Of a stretch of DNA of 64,000 nt, positions 37,437 through 47,474 are shown one piece after another. Below the pieces are notes generated by a model that was not told the origin of the DNA, ran no database searches, and saw nothing but the letters and a program-made list of their open reading frames with translations. The DNA is taken from the NCBI GenBank assembly GCA_016875195.1, contig VGRY01000003.1, forward strand, positions 57,860-121,859, in the 5' to 3' direction. A program made the translations under genes and the position numbers. The stretch's first letter is position 1. Every line of letters begins with the position of its first letter. Source of the DNA: Deltaproteobacteria bacterium. Its GTDB lineage: Bacteria; Desulfobacterota; BSN033; UBA1163.

Positions 37437-38402
37437 CTAATTTTTAGAATAAAGGATCTTCCCTGAGTTTCCAAAATCATAGTTCCCAAGCCTTACCACC
37501 CTGCCCCGGAATTCTTCCGAGTGAAGAATCTCGATGAACGCCTGAACTCCTTTCTCAAAAAAGGTTGCCTTATCGAGAATCATATCGAATCGTTCCCGGG
37601 TGATGGGGATGAACGGAAGGCCAAAAAGTTTGGAGACAGCAATCGTGGCGATGCCCACATCCGCTTCTTTGGAAAGAATCGAGAGGCCGACCTCAAAATG
37701 GGTATAGACCTCTTTCTCATATCCGGAAATCTTTGAAGATGAAATCTTCAAACGCTTGAGATGGTGATCCAGAAGAATCCTGGTGCCCGCCCCTTTCTGA
37801 CGGTTAAGAAACCGGACCCCCTTGCGAGTCAGGTCATCAAATCCCTGTATCCCCAGCGGGTTCTTTGGAGCAGTCACAAATCCGAGGTCCCGATCAAAAA
37901 GATTGACCACGACCGGCTTCACATTGGGGAGCAAGGTGTCAAGAAAAGGAATGTTATAATCTCCACTTTTCGTATCAAGAAGATGTGACCAGGCAATGTC
38001 CGTGTAACCCATATTCAGGGCCTTTAATCCATCGGTGCTCCCAGTGTTAGAAGAGAAGATATAGAAGTCAGGGTGCGATTCCTTGAGATAGGTCTGGAGC
38101 ATGTCGAGGATAGGGTCGTTGCTACCCGATGCCAGAAGCGCTCCTTCAATACGCCTGCTTTTCTCCCTGGCTTTCTCAAGGCCCGTCTTTGCATTCGATT
38201 CAATCCAATCGTCAATCAATTTTCTCGGGAAAACCCACTTTCCGGTCACCCGGGTGCATGGAATCCTTTTGGACTTGATCAAAGCATAGACCTGCTTCTC
38301 ATGAATGCTCAGATAGGTTGCAACCTCTTTGGTGCTCATCATCTCGTTGGACATGGGTTCTCCTTTCCCGGATAAATGAATTGTAATGAAGGGACGCCTC
38401 AA
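37437..38402 (-). CDS. HTH (excisionase-type) regulator fused to a periplasmic-binding-protein-like domain
   Basis: MSTKEVATYLSIHEKQVYALIKSKRIPCTRVTGKWVFPRKLIDDWI plus SGSNDPILDMLQTYLKESHPDFYIFSSNTGSTDGLKAL ... NRQKGAGTRILLDHHL; likely start at MSNEMMSTKEV (38354). Confidence 0.87.
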   Translation of the reverse strand: MRRPFITIHLSGKGEPMSNEMMSTKEVATYLSIHEKQVYALIKSKRIPCTRVTGKWVFPRKLIDDWIESNAKTGLEKAREKSRRIEGALLASGSNDPILDMLQTYLKESHPDFYIFSSNTGSTDGLKALNMGYTDIAWSHLLDTKSGDYNIPFLDTLLPNVKPVVVNLFDRDLGFVTAPKNPLGIQGFDDLTRKGVRFLNRQKGAGTRILLDHHLKRLKISSSKISGYEKEVYTHFEVGLSILSKEADVGIATIAVSKLFGLPFIPITRERFDMILDKATFFEKGVQAFIEILHSEEFRGRVVRLGNYDFGNSGKILYSKN

Positions 38403-38409
38403 TTGTCAA
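38380..38409 (-). promoter_or_regulatory. Sigma70-type promoter of the HTH-PBP regulator
   Basis: Minus strand TTGACA (38404-38409), 18 nt, TACAAT (38380-38385). Confidence 0.6.
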
Positions 38410-38412
38410 GTA

Positions 38413-38442
38413 AAATTATTACTAATTATTACTTTTTATTAC
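38413..38442. promoter_or_regulatory. Three 10-bp direct repeats (candidate operator array)
   Basis: aaattattac / taattattac / tttttattac in exact 10-bp phase, directly upstream of the -35 box. Confidence 0.5.
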
Positions 38443-38580
38443 AAATTATATACAATAATCTAATTTCCATTTATTTCCTTTTCGAATCAATCCGAAAAGG
38501 TTCGCCAAAGATTTCGTATTGACGAAGCTCCCAAGAATCTCATAAGATAATTACATGATCTATATTTTAGAGAGGGGACG

Positions 38581-39738
38581 ATGAAGACTTTCTCTTCAGA
38601 GCGTGCGTCAAGATTTACCGAATCGGTCATCCGGGAGATGACCCGGATTTGCCTCAAGCATCAGGGTGTCAACCTCGCACAGGGTTTCCCTGATTTCCCT
38701 GCACCATTGGAAATTAAAGAAGCTGCCATCCAGTCGATCCAAAGAGATTTCAACCAGTATGCCATTACCTGGGGGACCCCCAGCCTGCGTCAAGCCATCT
38801 CCGAAAAATTCGCCTGGTATAATGGCATCACCATCGACCCGGAACAAGAAATCACAGTTTGTTGCGGATCTACAGAGGCCATGATCTCATCTCTCATGGC
38901 GATCGTCAATCCCGGTGAAGAGGTGATCGTCTTTGAGCCTTTCTATGAGAACTACGGACCGGATACTATTCTCTGTGGAGCAAAGCCGCGATTCATCACT
39001 CTTCACGAGCCGGATTGGCATTTTGATGAACAAGAGTTAGCCAGGGCTTTTAATAACAAAACAAAAGCGATCATTCTCAACACACCCAACAATCCCACAG
39101 GCAAAGTCTTCTCTCGTGAGGAATTACAATTCATTGCTGACCTTTGTCTGAAATGGGGAGTCATTGCAGCCACCGATGAGATATACGAACACATTCTCTA
39201 TGATGGGGCTAAACATATCAGTATCGCATCCCTCCCTGGCATGAGAAATCAAACGATCACCATTAACTCCATTTCAAAGACTTACAGTCTTACAGGATGG
39301 CGTGTGGGCTGGGCCATTGCATCCCCTCATTTAACTGCCTCTATTCGTAAGGTGCATGACTTCTTAACGGTTGGAGCGCCCCACCCGCTTCAGGAAGCTG
39401 GTGCGATTGCCCTGAAGATGGACCGAAGCTATTATGAGACTCTTGCAAGGGAATACCAGGAAAGAAGAGATTTTCTTGCAAAAGCCCTGGACGAATCAGG
39501 ATTTAAAGTCTATCTGCCTTTTGGTGCCTACTATATTATGACTGATGTAAAAGGTTTCGGGTTTTCGGATGATGTCACCTTTGCTCGGCATCTGGTAGAA
39601 AAGTTCGGTGTGGCAACTGTTCCAGGAAGCAGTTTTTATAGCAGTCCTTCCTTGGGAAGGACAAAAGTTCGTTTCTGTTTTCCAAAAAAGAGAGAGACCC
39701 TGCAAGCAGCGGCTGAACGGTTAAAAAGGCTTAAATAA
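38581..39738 (+). CDS. Class I pyridoxal-phosphate aminotransferase
   Basis: NLAQGFPDFPAPLEIKEAA, ILNTPNNPTGKVFSREEL, TDEIYEHILYDG, SISKTYSLTGWRVGWAIA. Confidence 0.92.
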   Translation: MKTFSSERASRFTESVIREMTRICLKHQGVNLAQGFPDFPAPLEIKEAAIQSIQRDFNQYAITWGTPSLRQAISEKFAWYNGITIDPEQEITVCCGSTEAMISSLMAIVNPGEEVIVFEPFYENYGPDTILCGAKPRFITLHEPDWHFDEQELARAFNNKTKAIILNTPNNPTGKVFSREELQFIADLCLKWGVIAATDEIYEHILYDGAKHISIASLPGMRNQTITINSISKTYSLTGWRVGWAIASPHLTASIRKVHDFLTVGAPHPLQEAGAIALKMDRSYYETLAREYQERRDFLAKALDESGFKVYLPFGAYYIMTDVKGFGFSDDVTFARHLVEKFGVATVPGSSFYSSPSLGRTKVRFCFPKKRETLQAAAERLKRLK

Positions 39739-39783
39739 ATGTGTCCCCATAAATCGTATCAATTTATCTGTTTTAGAACCTAT

Positions 39784-39903
39784 TATAAAATCCCTCCCAC
39801 CCTCCCTTTGCCAAAGGGAGGAGAAACATCGTCCCCCTTTTGACAAAGGGAGATGATCATGGGTTCTCCCCTTTGGCAAAGGGGAGTTAGAGGGGATTTT
39901 ATA
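39784..39903. repeat. MITE-like element: TATAAAATCCC terminal inverted repeats with three internal CCCTTTGNCAAAGGG hairpins
   Basis: ccctttgccaaaggg, cccttttgacaaaggg, cccctttggcaaagggg between tataaaatccctc and gaggggattttata. Confidence 0.75.
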
Positions 39904-40062
39904 AAAATTTTTCACTCAATTAAAGTGTTACCATAATTCTGGTGTTGTATGATCGCATTTCCAACCCAAATTAAGGCTTGTCTTATTTTCTTTATTGACA
40001 TTTTTTATAAATGATTTAACCTTCAAATACGGATACCCGATCAGCTATAAGAGGAAAGAACA

Positions 40063-40728
40063 ATGGAGTCAATCGGCGGGAAGATCAGGATTTTAGTTTT
40101 TGCGAGTGGCGATGCAACGGGAGGAGGTTCTGGCTTCCAGGAATTGGTCGAGTTTTCCCGAACGAATCCACCGATTCTTGACGCTCAGATTGTCGGGGTT
40201 GTTTCAAACCATCAAAACGGAGGGGTTCGTAAAAAGGCGGATGCACTTCAAATCCCTTTTGAGTATTGGCCTGGACCTTATGATGCGAAAGGGTACCGAT
40301 CATTCGTTGGAAAATATAAGGCTGACTTTGTTATGTGTTCTGGGTGGTTAAAGTTTGTGAGAGGGCTCGATCCTGCCAGAACAGTTAACATCCATCCAGG
40401 CCCCCTACCCCGTTTTGGAGGACCGGGAATGTACGGGCATCATGCACACGAGGCCATCATAGCCGCTTTTCAGCGGGGAGAAATCACCCAGAGTGCAGTC
40501 ACAATGCATTTTGTTGATGAGGCAGCCTATGACCATGGCCCGATCATCTTCCAGATGCCAGTGCTGATCAGACCTGACGATGACGCTGAGACATTGGCTA
40601 AAAGGGTAAACGAAAAGGAACGTGCCTGGCAGAGTCATATCTTAAACTTGGTCGTCCATGGGCTGATCTACCTTAGCCAAGGACAGGTCTTTTACAAAAA
40701 CATGCCAGGCCAACGTTTTTTTTACTGA
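40063..40728 (+). CDS. Formyltransferase-family protein (PurN-like phosphoribosylglycinamide formyltransferase)
   Basis: IRILVFASGDATGGGSGFQELVEFSR ... ADFVMCSGWLKFVRGLDPARTVNIHPGPLPRFGGPGMYGHHAHEAII ... AVTMHFVDEAAYDHGPIIFQMPV. Confidence 0.88.
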   Translation: MESIGGKIRILVFASGDATGGGSGFQELVEFSRTNPPILDAQIVGVVSNHQNGGVRKKADALQIPFEYWPGPYDAKGYRSFVGKYKADFVMCSGWLKFVRGLDPARTVNIHPGPLPRFGGPGMYGHHAHEAIIAAFQRGEITQSAVTMHFVDEAAYDHGPIIFQMPVLIRPDDDAETLAKRVNEKERAWQSHILNLVVHGLIYLSQGQVFYKNMPGQRFFY

Positions 40729-40853
40729 GAACTTTTCCACAAATAACTCCCCTTCATCCCCCCTTATCTTAAGGGGGGAATAGAGGGGGGTTACAAAGGG
40801 AATCGTTAAAACAATCATTATTTACAGATAAACTCCTAGAAAGAAGGAGAACC

Positions 40854-43800
40854 ATGCAACACTTTTTCTTAAGAAGAGATGAAAATCTCGAGTATTGCTT
40901 CAATGTGGAATCTTCAGCACCTTTAAGTTCTGAGGAGATTTCAATCTTGAAGCATCTTTTGGCGGAAGGTTTCATATCGGAAACATTATCTACAAAACCT
41001 TTTCTTCCATATGGAGGGGAGGCGGTAGAAGTAGGCCCCCGTATGAATTTTGCGACCGCCTATTCAACCAATATGGTAGCCATCTGCCACACCTGCGGCC
41101 TTGATAAAATCATCCGCATCGAACGCTCCCGCAGATACCGCCTCCCTCAAGGAGCGAACAGGGAACAGTTTATCAGGGAACATCACGATCGAATGACAGA
41201 ATGTCTGTACAACCGGCCACTTGAGAGTTTCGAATCCGGAATTCTACCGGAACCTCCTTTTGAGATACCCCTTAAGGAAAAAGGCCCGGATGGACTTCTT
41301 GAAATACCGGGGCTTGCAATGGATGAGTGGGATAGACATTTCTACTACGATTATTTCGTTAAGCGGGAAGGAAGAAATCCCACAATCGTTGAAATAAGGG
41401 ATTTGGATAATGCCAACAGTGAGCACTCACGGCACGGCTATTTCAAGGGGAAACAGATTATTAATGGAGTGGTGATGCCGGAGACGCTTCTGAATATCGT
41501 AAAATCAACTTTAAAAGCAAACCCAAACAACAGCGTCATTGCCTTTAAAGATAATTCAAGCGGGATGAGAGGGTATGAGTGCTGGACGATTGTCCCTGAA
41601 CGACCTGGAACATCTGCGTCCTTTAAGGAACAAAAAGTCCAGTACCACATCATTTTTACGGCGGAAACGCACAATTTCCCAACCGGGGTCGCTCCTTTTC
41701 CCGGCGCTGAAACAGGCACAGGCGGAAGGATCCGCGATGTCCAGGCCACTGGAAGAGGAGGCCTGGTAGTTGCGGGAACTGCTGCATACTGCGTGGGAAG
41801 CCTGCTGATCCCCGACTACGATCTACCCTGGGAAGATAAGAGAGCGGAGTATCTATCGAATCTGGCTTCTCCGCTCACCATCGAGATCAGAGCCAGCGAC
41901 GGTGCAAGCGATTACGGTAATAAGTTCGGTGAGCCGCTCATTTTGGGATTCACCCGTTCATTCGACCAGACCCTCCCCGATGGAGAACGTTGGGCATGGA
42001 TCAAACCGATCATGTTCACAGGCGGCATCGGGCAGATTGATGCCAGGCATATTGAAAAGGATGAAGCTCAAAAAGGGATGTTGATCATCCAGGTCGGCGG
42101 CCCTGCTTATGGCATTGGCGTAAGCGGTGGCTCTGCTTCGAGCAAACTCCAGGGCGAGAATGTAGAAGATCTCGATTTTGATGCGGTCCAGCGTGGCGAT
42201 GCGGAGATGGAACAGAAGATGAACCGTGTCATCAGGGCTTGTATTGAAATGGGCGATCGCAATCCCATGATGAGTATCCACGATCAGGGAGCCGGAGGGC
42301 CGGCCAATGTTCTTAAAGAACTCGTTGAAAAAACCGGAGGCAAAATCGAACTCAGACGAATCCGGTTAGGAGATCCAACTCTGTCGGTTCTAAAAATCTG
42401 GATTGCCGAATATCAGGAACGATGCGGTTTTTTGGTCCTCCCTGAAAGAATCGAAGAATTCAAATCGATCTGTGACAGGGAAAAGGTCCACTGCGAAATC
42501 CTGGGCGAGGTGACTGGAGATGGCCGCTTCATTGTTCATGATGAGAAGGATGATTCAACCCCCGTCAACCTTGATCTCGAAAAAGTGCTGGGCAATATGC
42601 CGCAAAAAGAGTTCAGGGATAACAGGGGCCAATACCCGCGAAAACCTCTCCAGTTGCCTGATTCATTGCCTGTTGAAGATGCATTATCCCGTGTTCTTCG
42701 TAACCTTGCTGTCGGTTCAAAGAGATTTTTAACCAACAAGGTGGACCGAAGCGTAACCGGTTTGATTGCACGTCAGCAATGCTGTGGTCCACTTCAATTG
42801 ACAGTTGGCAATCTGGCAGTGATCGCCCAGAGCCATTTCGGATTAACAGGGGCCGCCACCTCCATAGGTGAACAGCCTGTAAAGATGCTCGTCAATCCAG
42901 CAGCGGGGGCTCGCATGGCAGTTGGAGAAGCGCTCACGAACATCGTGTGGGCTAAACTCAGCGGCCTGGAAGATATCAAGTGCTCTGCGAACTGGATGTG
43001 GGCGCCAAAACTCCCCGGTGAAGGATCAGCTCTTTATGAGGCAGCTTGCGCAATGCGAGACCTGATGATCCAGTTGGGAATTGCAGCCGATGGCGGAAAA
43101 GACAGCCTCTCCATGGCATCTCGGGTTCAAGAAAAGATAGTGAAATCACCCCGTGAACTCGTGATCTCTGCCTATGCAACCATGCCCGATATCACGAAGG
43201 TGGTAACTCCCGATATTAAAAACCCGGGCACGAGCCAGCTCATCTTTATTGACATCGGTAAAGGGAAAGCCCGGCTTGGAGGGTCTGTTTTAGCGCAGGT
43301 CTATGGACAGGTTGGAAATGAATCCCCTGACGTGGATGATCCACAGAGGCTGAAGCGCACATTCAATACAATCCAGCAGTTAATCTCCGAGAATCTGATT
43401 TTTGCAGGGCACGACATCAGCGATGGAGGGTTGATCACCACCCTTCTTGAAATGGCTTTTTCTGGAAACTGCGGAATAAAGATACAAATGGACGGCCCTC
43501 AGGGTCCTATCGAGAGGCTTTTCGCTGAAGAGTTGGGAGTGGTTATCGAATGTGACAGCAAAGATATTCACAGGGCCTCAGACATTCTCCAATCTTTTGA
43601 CCTGCATCCCGTTGTGATCGGAGAAACGGCTGAAGAGAAGAACATCCTTCTATCCTACAACGGTCAAAAGGTTCTCGAAGCGGACATGCGTAGCCTTCGA
43701 CAAATCTGGGAGGAGACATCTTACCAAATCGAGCGCCTCCAGATCAATCCCCAATGTGCAGATCAGGAAAAGGAAAATATCTATGACCGGAAGGGTCCGA

Positions 43801-44669
43801 CCTATGTGATTCCATTTGAACCCAAACCGACGCCGATCCATCTTTTGAAAGCCAAAGACAAACCCGAGGTCGCCATCCTCCGTGAAGAGGGAAGCAATGG
43901 CGACCGCGAGATGACATCCGCTTTTTATCAGGCCGGGTTTAGCCCTTGGGATGTCACGATGACCGATCTGATCCATGGCCGAGTTACACTGGAACGCTTC
44001 AGGGGACTCGTGTCAGTCGGAGGGTTCTCATACGCCGATGTTCCGGAAAGCGCTAAAGGATGGGCTGCAGCCATTCGGTTTAATGACAGATTGAGGAAGA
44101 TGTTTGACGATTTTTATCGTCGCCCTGACACTTTCTCTTTAGGAGTATGCAATGGGTGCCAACTCTTTGGTCTTCTCGGATGGGTACCCAGGCCCGGAAT
44201 CCCTGACCAACAGCAACCCCGGTTCATTCAAAATACATCCGGGCGTTTTGAATCGCGCTGGGTGAATGTAAAGATTCTGGAAAGTCCGGCAATCATGTTC
44301 AGAGGCATGAGCGAATCCATACTCGGAGTCTGGGTAGCCCATGGCGAAGGTAGACTTTACATCCCTGACTCTAAGTTGATAGACGAGGTCATGAATAAGA
44401 AGCTTGTTTCCCTCGTCTTCGTAGATGATGAAGGCCGGAGGGACGAGAAGATTTCGCAAAGCTACCCATTTAATCCGAATGGGTCGCCTTTCGGAATAAC
44501 GGGTCTCTGCTCGCCTGATGGGAGACATCTGGCTGTCATGCCTCACCCGGAGCGTGCTTTTCTGAAATGGCAATGGCCATGGATACCTGCTGATCTAAGG
44601 GAAAGACTCGAGGCATCCCCCTGGATTAAAATGTTCCAGAATGCAAGAGAATGGTGCGAAGGCCATTAG
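40854..44669 (+). CDS. purL: Phosphoribosylformylglycinamidine synthase, single-chain (synthetase plus glutaminase)
   Basis: 1271 aa; NSEHSRHGYFKG, FTAETHNFPTGVAPFPGAETGTGGRIRD, SIHDQGAGGPANVLKEL, C-terminal GATase FSLGVCNGCQLFGLLGW and MPHPERAFLKWQWPW. Confidence 0.95.
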   Translation: MQHFFLRRDENLEYCFNVESSAPLSSEEISILKHLLAEGFISETLSTKPFLPYGGEAVEVGPRMNFATAYSTNMVAICHTCGLDKIIRIERSRRYRLPQGANREQFIREHHDRMTECLYNRPLESFESGILPEPPFEIPLKEKGPDGLLEIPGLAMDEWDRHFYYDYFVKREGRNPTIVEIRDLDNANSEHSRHGYFKGKQIINGVVMPETLLNIVKSTLKANPNNSVIAFKDNSSGMRGYECWTIVPERPGTSASFKEQKVQYHIIFTAETHNFPTGVAPFPGAETGTGGRIRDVQATGRGGLVVAGTAAYCVGSLLIPDYDLPWEDKRAEYLSNLASPLTIEIRASDGASDYGNKFGEPLILGFTRSFDQTLPDGERWAWIKPIMFTGGIGQIDARHIEKDEAQKGMLIIQVGGPAYGIGVSGGSASSKLQGENVEDLDFDAVQRGDAEMEQKMNRVIRACIEMGDRNPMMSIHDQGAGGPANVLKELVEKTGGKIELRRIRLGDPTLSVLKIWIAEYQERCGFLVLPERIEEFKSICDREKVHCEILGEVTGDGRFIVHDEKDDSTPVNLDLEKVLGNMPQKEFRDNRGQYPRKPLQLPDSLPVEDALSRVLRNLAVGSKRFLTNKVDRSVTGLIARQQCCGPLQLTVGNLAVIAQSHFGLTGAATSIGEQPVKMLVNPAAGARMAVGEALTNIVWAKLSGLEDIKCSANWMWAPKLPGEGSALYEAACAMRDLMIQLGIAADGGKDSLSMASRVQEKIVKSPRELVISAYATMPDITKVVTPDIKNPGTSQLIFIDIGKGKARLGGSVLAQVYGQVGNESPDVDDPQRLKRTFNTIQQLISENLIFAGHDISDGGLITTLLEMAFSGNCGIKIQMDGPQGPIERLFAEELGVVIECDSKDIHRASDILQSFDLHPVVIGETAEEKNILLSYNGQKVLEADMRSLRQIWEETSYQIERLQINPQCADQEKENIYDRKGPTYVIPFEPKPTPIHLLKAKDKPEVAILREEGSNGDREMTSAFYQAGFSPWDVTMTDLIHGRVTLERFRGLVSVGGFSYADVPESAKGWAAAIRFNDRLRKMFDDFYRRPDTFSLGVCNGCQLFGLLGWVPRPGIPDQQQPRFIQNTSGRFESRWVNVKILESPAIMFRGMSESILGVWVAHGEGRLYIPDSKLIDEVMNKKLVSLVFVDDEGRRDEKISQSYPFNPNGSPFGITGLCSPDGRHLAVMPHPERAFLKWQWPWIPADLRERLEASPWIKMFQNAREWCEGH

Positions 44670-44697
44670 GAATTCCCACATGGCATTAAATTTTATA

Positions 44698-44797
44698 ACC
44701 CCACCTACCCTCCCCTTATCTTAAGAGGAGGAATTTACCCCCTGTTAAATTAAGTCGTTGCGACTCGAAACCGAGAGGGGGTAAGGGGGAGTTACTT
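44698..44797. repeat. C/G-rich hairpin repeat with the same nested insertion as 29846-29972
   Basis: ccccttatcttaagaggagg ... taagtcgttgcgactcgaaaccgagaggggg (44751-44781). Confidence 0.75.
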
Positions 44798-44815
44798 TTA
44801 TCGAACGGAGGAATT

Positions 44816-46135
44816 CTGACGGTTCGAGAGGAAAAACAGCCGAAGATCGCTGTAGGTCTGATGGACCGGCAGACTGAAATCTCCGGCCATTTGGAAGGAA
44901 TCTTTCATAGCGATCGTTTCGGCCCATTCTCCGGCCCGTTTTCAGCAAAAGTTGAAGCGGGAAAGATCGCGTTTGTCAGTGAGTCTCACCACCAACCTGT
45001 TTACATCCCTTCAATTAGATTCATCGCTGAGAAAAGTTCTCTATTTTCCCTTGCCAATGTCACCATTGGAAATCAATTTCACTGGGAGAGAAAAGAGGAC
45101 CAAATCTTTCAAGGAGACTTGATCTTGCAGCTACGTCCGGAGGAGACAATTTGTGCCATCAATGAAATCTCCCCGGAAGATTATCTGTCAAGTGTGGTTT
45201 CTTCGGAGATGAATACTGATGCTCCGTTTGAATTTCTAAAAGCCCACGCTATTTTATCCCGGAGCTGGCTTCTTTCGGCTTTACACCAAAAGAGAAAAAG
45301 AACGGATCTTCTTATTCAATCAGGAAAGATCAAAACGGATGAAATAATTCGCTGGTACGATCGGGAGGATCACGATCTATATGATGTATGTGCCGATGAT
45401 CACTGCCAACGCTATCAGGGGATCTCAAAGACCGCTGCTGACAAGGCAAGCGAAGCCGTCCATGAAACCTGTGGGAGAGTTCTCACCTTTCAGGACGAAA
45501 TTTGTGACGCCCGATATTCCAAGTGCTGCGGCGGGTTGACGGAAAATTTTGATACCGCCTGGAATGATAAACAGTTCCATTATCTGACAACTGTTTCAGA
45601 CGCACCCGTCCCTCATCAGCCAATCAGGTCAGAGCAAGAAGCTTCCAAATGGATTCACTCGCCCCCTGAAGCATACTGCCGGGTCACAGATCAACATCTT
45701 CTCGAAAGAATCCTTCCTGGTTTTGACCGGGAGACGAAAGACTTCTTTCGCTGGAAAGTTGAATATTCCCGTAAAGAACTGGAAGAGATCCTTCGGCAAA
45801 AATCAGGTTTTGATTTTGGGACCCTAGTAGAAATTGTCCCTCTCCAGCGGGGACCTTCGGGGCGAATCTCCCATTTAAGAATAGTAGGTTTAAAAAAAAG
45901 CATGGTCGTAGGAAAGGAACTCGAAATACGGCGCTGGCTCTCCCCAAGCCACCTTTACAGCAGCGCTTTCATTGTGAAGTCAGAGACTAACCAGTTTATT
46001 TTTCACGGTGCAGGGTGGGGCCACGGCGTGGGGCTCTGCCAGATCGGCGCCGCTGTCATGGCCACCCAAGGATTTTTGGCGGAAAAAATATTGAAACATT
46101 ATTTCAGGGGAGTGGAGATAGAGAAGATTTATTGA
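44816..46135 (+). CDS. SpoIID/LytB domain protein
   Basis: INEISPEDYLSSVVSSEMNTDAPFEFLKAHAILSRSWLLSAL, RGPSGRISHLRIVG, FIFHGAGWGHGVGLCQIGAAVMATQGFLAEKILKHYF; frame open upstream to a CTG 4 nt after GGAGG. Confidence 0.85.
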   Translation: MTVREEKQPKIAVGLMDRQTEISGHLEGIFHSDRFGPFSGPFSAKVEAGKIAFVSESHHQPVYIPSIRFIAEKSSLFSLANVTIGNQFHWERKEDQIFQGDLILQLRPEETICAINEISPEDYLSSVVSSEMNTDAPFEFLKAHAILSRSWLLSALHQKRKRTDLLIQSGKIKTDEIIRWYDREDHDLYDVCADDHCQRYQGISKTAADKASEAVHETCGRVLTFQDEICDARYSKCCGGLTENFDTAWNDKQFHYLTTVSDAPVPHQPIRSEQEASKWIHSPPEAYCRVTDQHLLERILPGFDRETKDFFRWKVEYSRKELEEILRQKSGFDFGTLVEIVPLQRGPSGRISHLRIVGLKKSMVVGKELEIRRWLSPSHLYSSAFIVKSETNQFIFHGAGWGHGVGLCQIGAAVMATQGFLAEKILKHYFRGVEIEKIY

Positions 46136-46153
46136 AATAACGGGAATAATGGA

Positions 46154-47464
46154 ATGATGGAATATTGGAAGAAGAAAGATAGATCCAAACCAACCTCACG
46201 AAACCCATGGGCATGGGTTCCTTCTTTATATATTGCCGAGGGAATCCCTTACACCATGGCCATGACAGTCTCTGTCATCCTCTACAAGCGCCTTGGCATT
46301 TCCAACACCGATATTGCACTCTATACGAGTTGGCTCTATCTTCCATGGGTCATCAAACCTCTCTGGAGTCCCCTGGTTGATCTTCTCAGGACAAAGCGCT
46401 ACTGGATTCTTCTCACACAAATGATCATTGGAGCATCCTTTGCCGCCATTGCCTTTACCATTCCAACCTCACATTTCTTCCAATACACCCTTGCCTTCTT
46501 CTGGCTCATGGCTTTCAGTTCGGCAACCCATGACATTGCGGCTGACGGTTTCTACATGCTCGGGCTTCGGGAACATGATCAGGCCGCTTTTGTCGGAGTG
46601 CGGACAACCTTCTACCGTCTCTCCATGATTGCCACCCAGGGCGGGTTGGTCATCCTTGTGGGCTACTTAGAAGGAACTGGTTACGACATTCCCATGGCCT
46701 GGACCATTGCCCTCTTTGTGACAGCCTCTGTCTTTTTAGCTCTCCTGCTTTATCATTCTCTTATTCTTCCTTATCCCGCTTTGGACACTTCGGCGCGCCA
46801 TGCTCCTTCAACCTCCCTTACCAAGAACTTCCTCAACACATTTCATCTCTTCTTCAGAAAGAAAGGCATCCTGACCATTCTTGCCTTTCTCCTCTTTTAC
46901 CGCTTTGCGGAAACCCAGATTGTCAAAATCGTCGCTCCATTTCTTCTTGATGTTCGCACATCCGGAGGGTTGGGGCTTACCACGTCAGAAGTAGGAATAG
47001 CCTACGGTACCGTGGGAGTTGTTTCGCTCATGATTGGAGGGCTTTTAGGCGGATATGCCATTTACAGGAAAGGACTCAAATTCTGGATCTGGGCTATGGT
47101 TTGCGCTGTGCATCTGCCGGATCTCGTCTATGTCTATCTCTCACAGGTCCTGCCTGAAAATTTCTATTTGATCAATCTCTGCGTTGCTCTGGAACAATTC
47201 GGTTATGGTTTTGGGTTCACGGCTTATACGATGTTCATGATCATGATCTCCGAGGGAGAACATAAAACGGTTCACTACGCCATCGCCACAGGGATCATGG
47301 CGCTGGGCATGATGGTGCCTGCCATGTTCAGCGGTTGGCTTCAGGAACAGATCGGGTATCCGAACTTTTTCCTCTGGGTGATGGTCGCAACGATTCCAGG
47401 ATTCATCGTAACCGGACTCGTTAAAATTGATCCGGAGTTCGGAAAAAAGAAAAAGATGGGGTGA
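46154..47464 (+). CDS. AmpG-like MFS permease
   Basis: [82 protein letters not shown]. Confidence 0.87.
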   Translation: MMEYWKKKDRSKPTSRNPWAWVPSLYIAEGIPYTMAMTVSVILYKRLGISNTDIALYTSWLYLPWVIKPLWSPLVDLLRTKRYWILLTQMIIGASFAAIAFTIPTSHFFQYTLAFFWLMAFSSATHDIAADGFYMLGLREHDQAAFVGVRTTFYRLSMIATQGGLVILVGYLEGTGYDIPMAWTIALFVTASVFLALLLYHSLILPYPALDTSARHAPSTSLTKNFLNTFHLFFRKKGILTILAFLLFYRFAETQIVKIVAPFLLDVRTSGGLGLTTSEVGIAYGTVGVVSLMIGGLLGGYAIYRKGLKFWIWAMVCAVHLPDLVYVYLSQVLPENFYLINLCVALEQFGYGFGFTAYTMFMIMISEGEHKTVHYAIATGIMALGMMVPAMFSGWLQEQIGYPNFFLWVMVATIPGFIVTGLVKIDPEFGKKKKMG

Positions 47465-47474
47465 TAGGGAAGTT

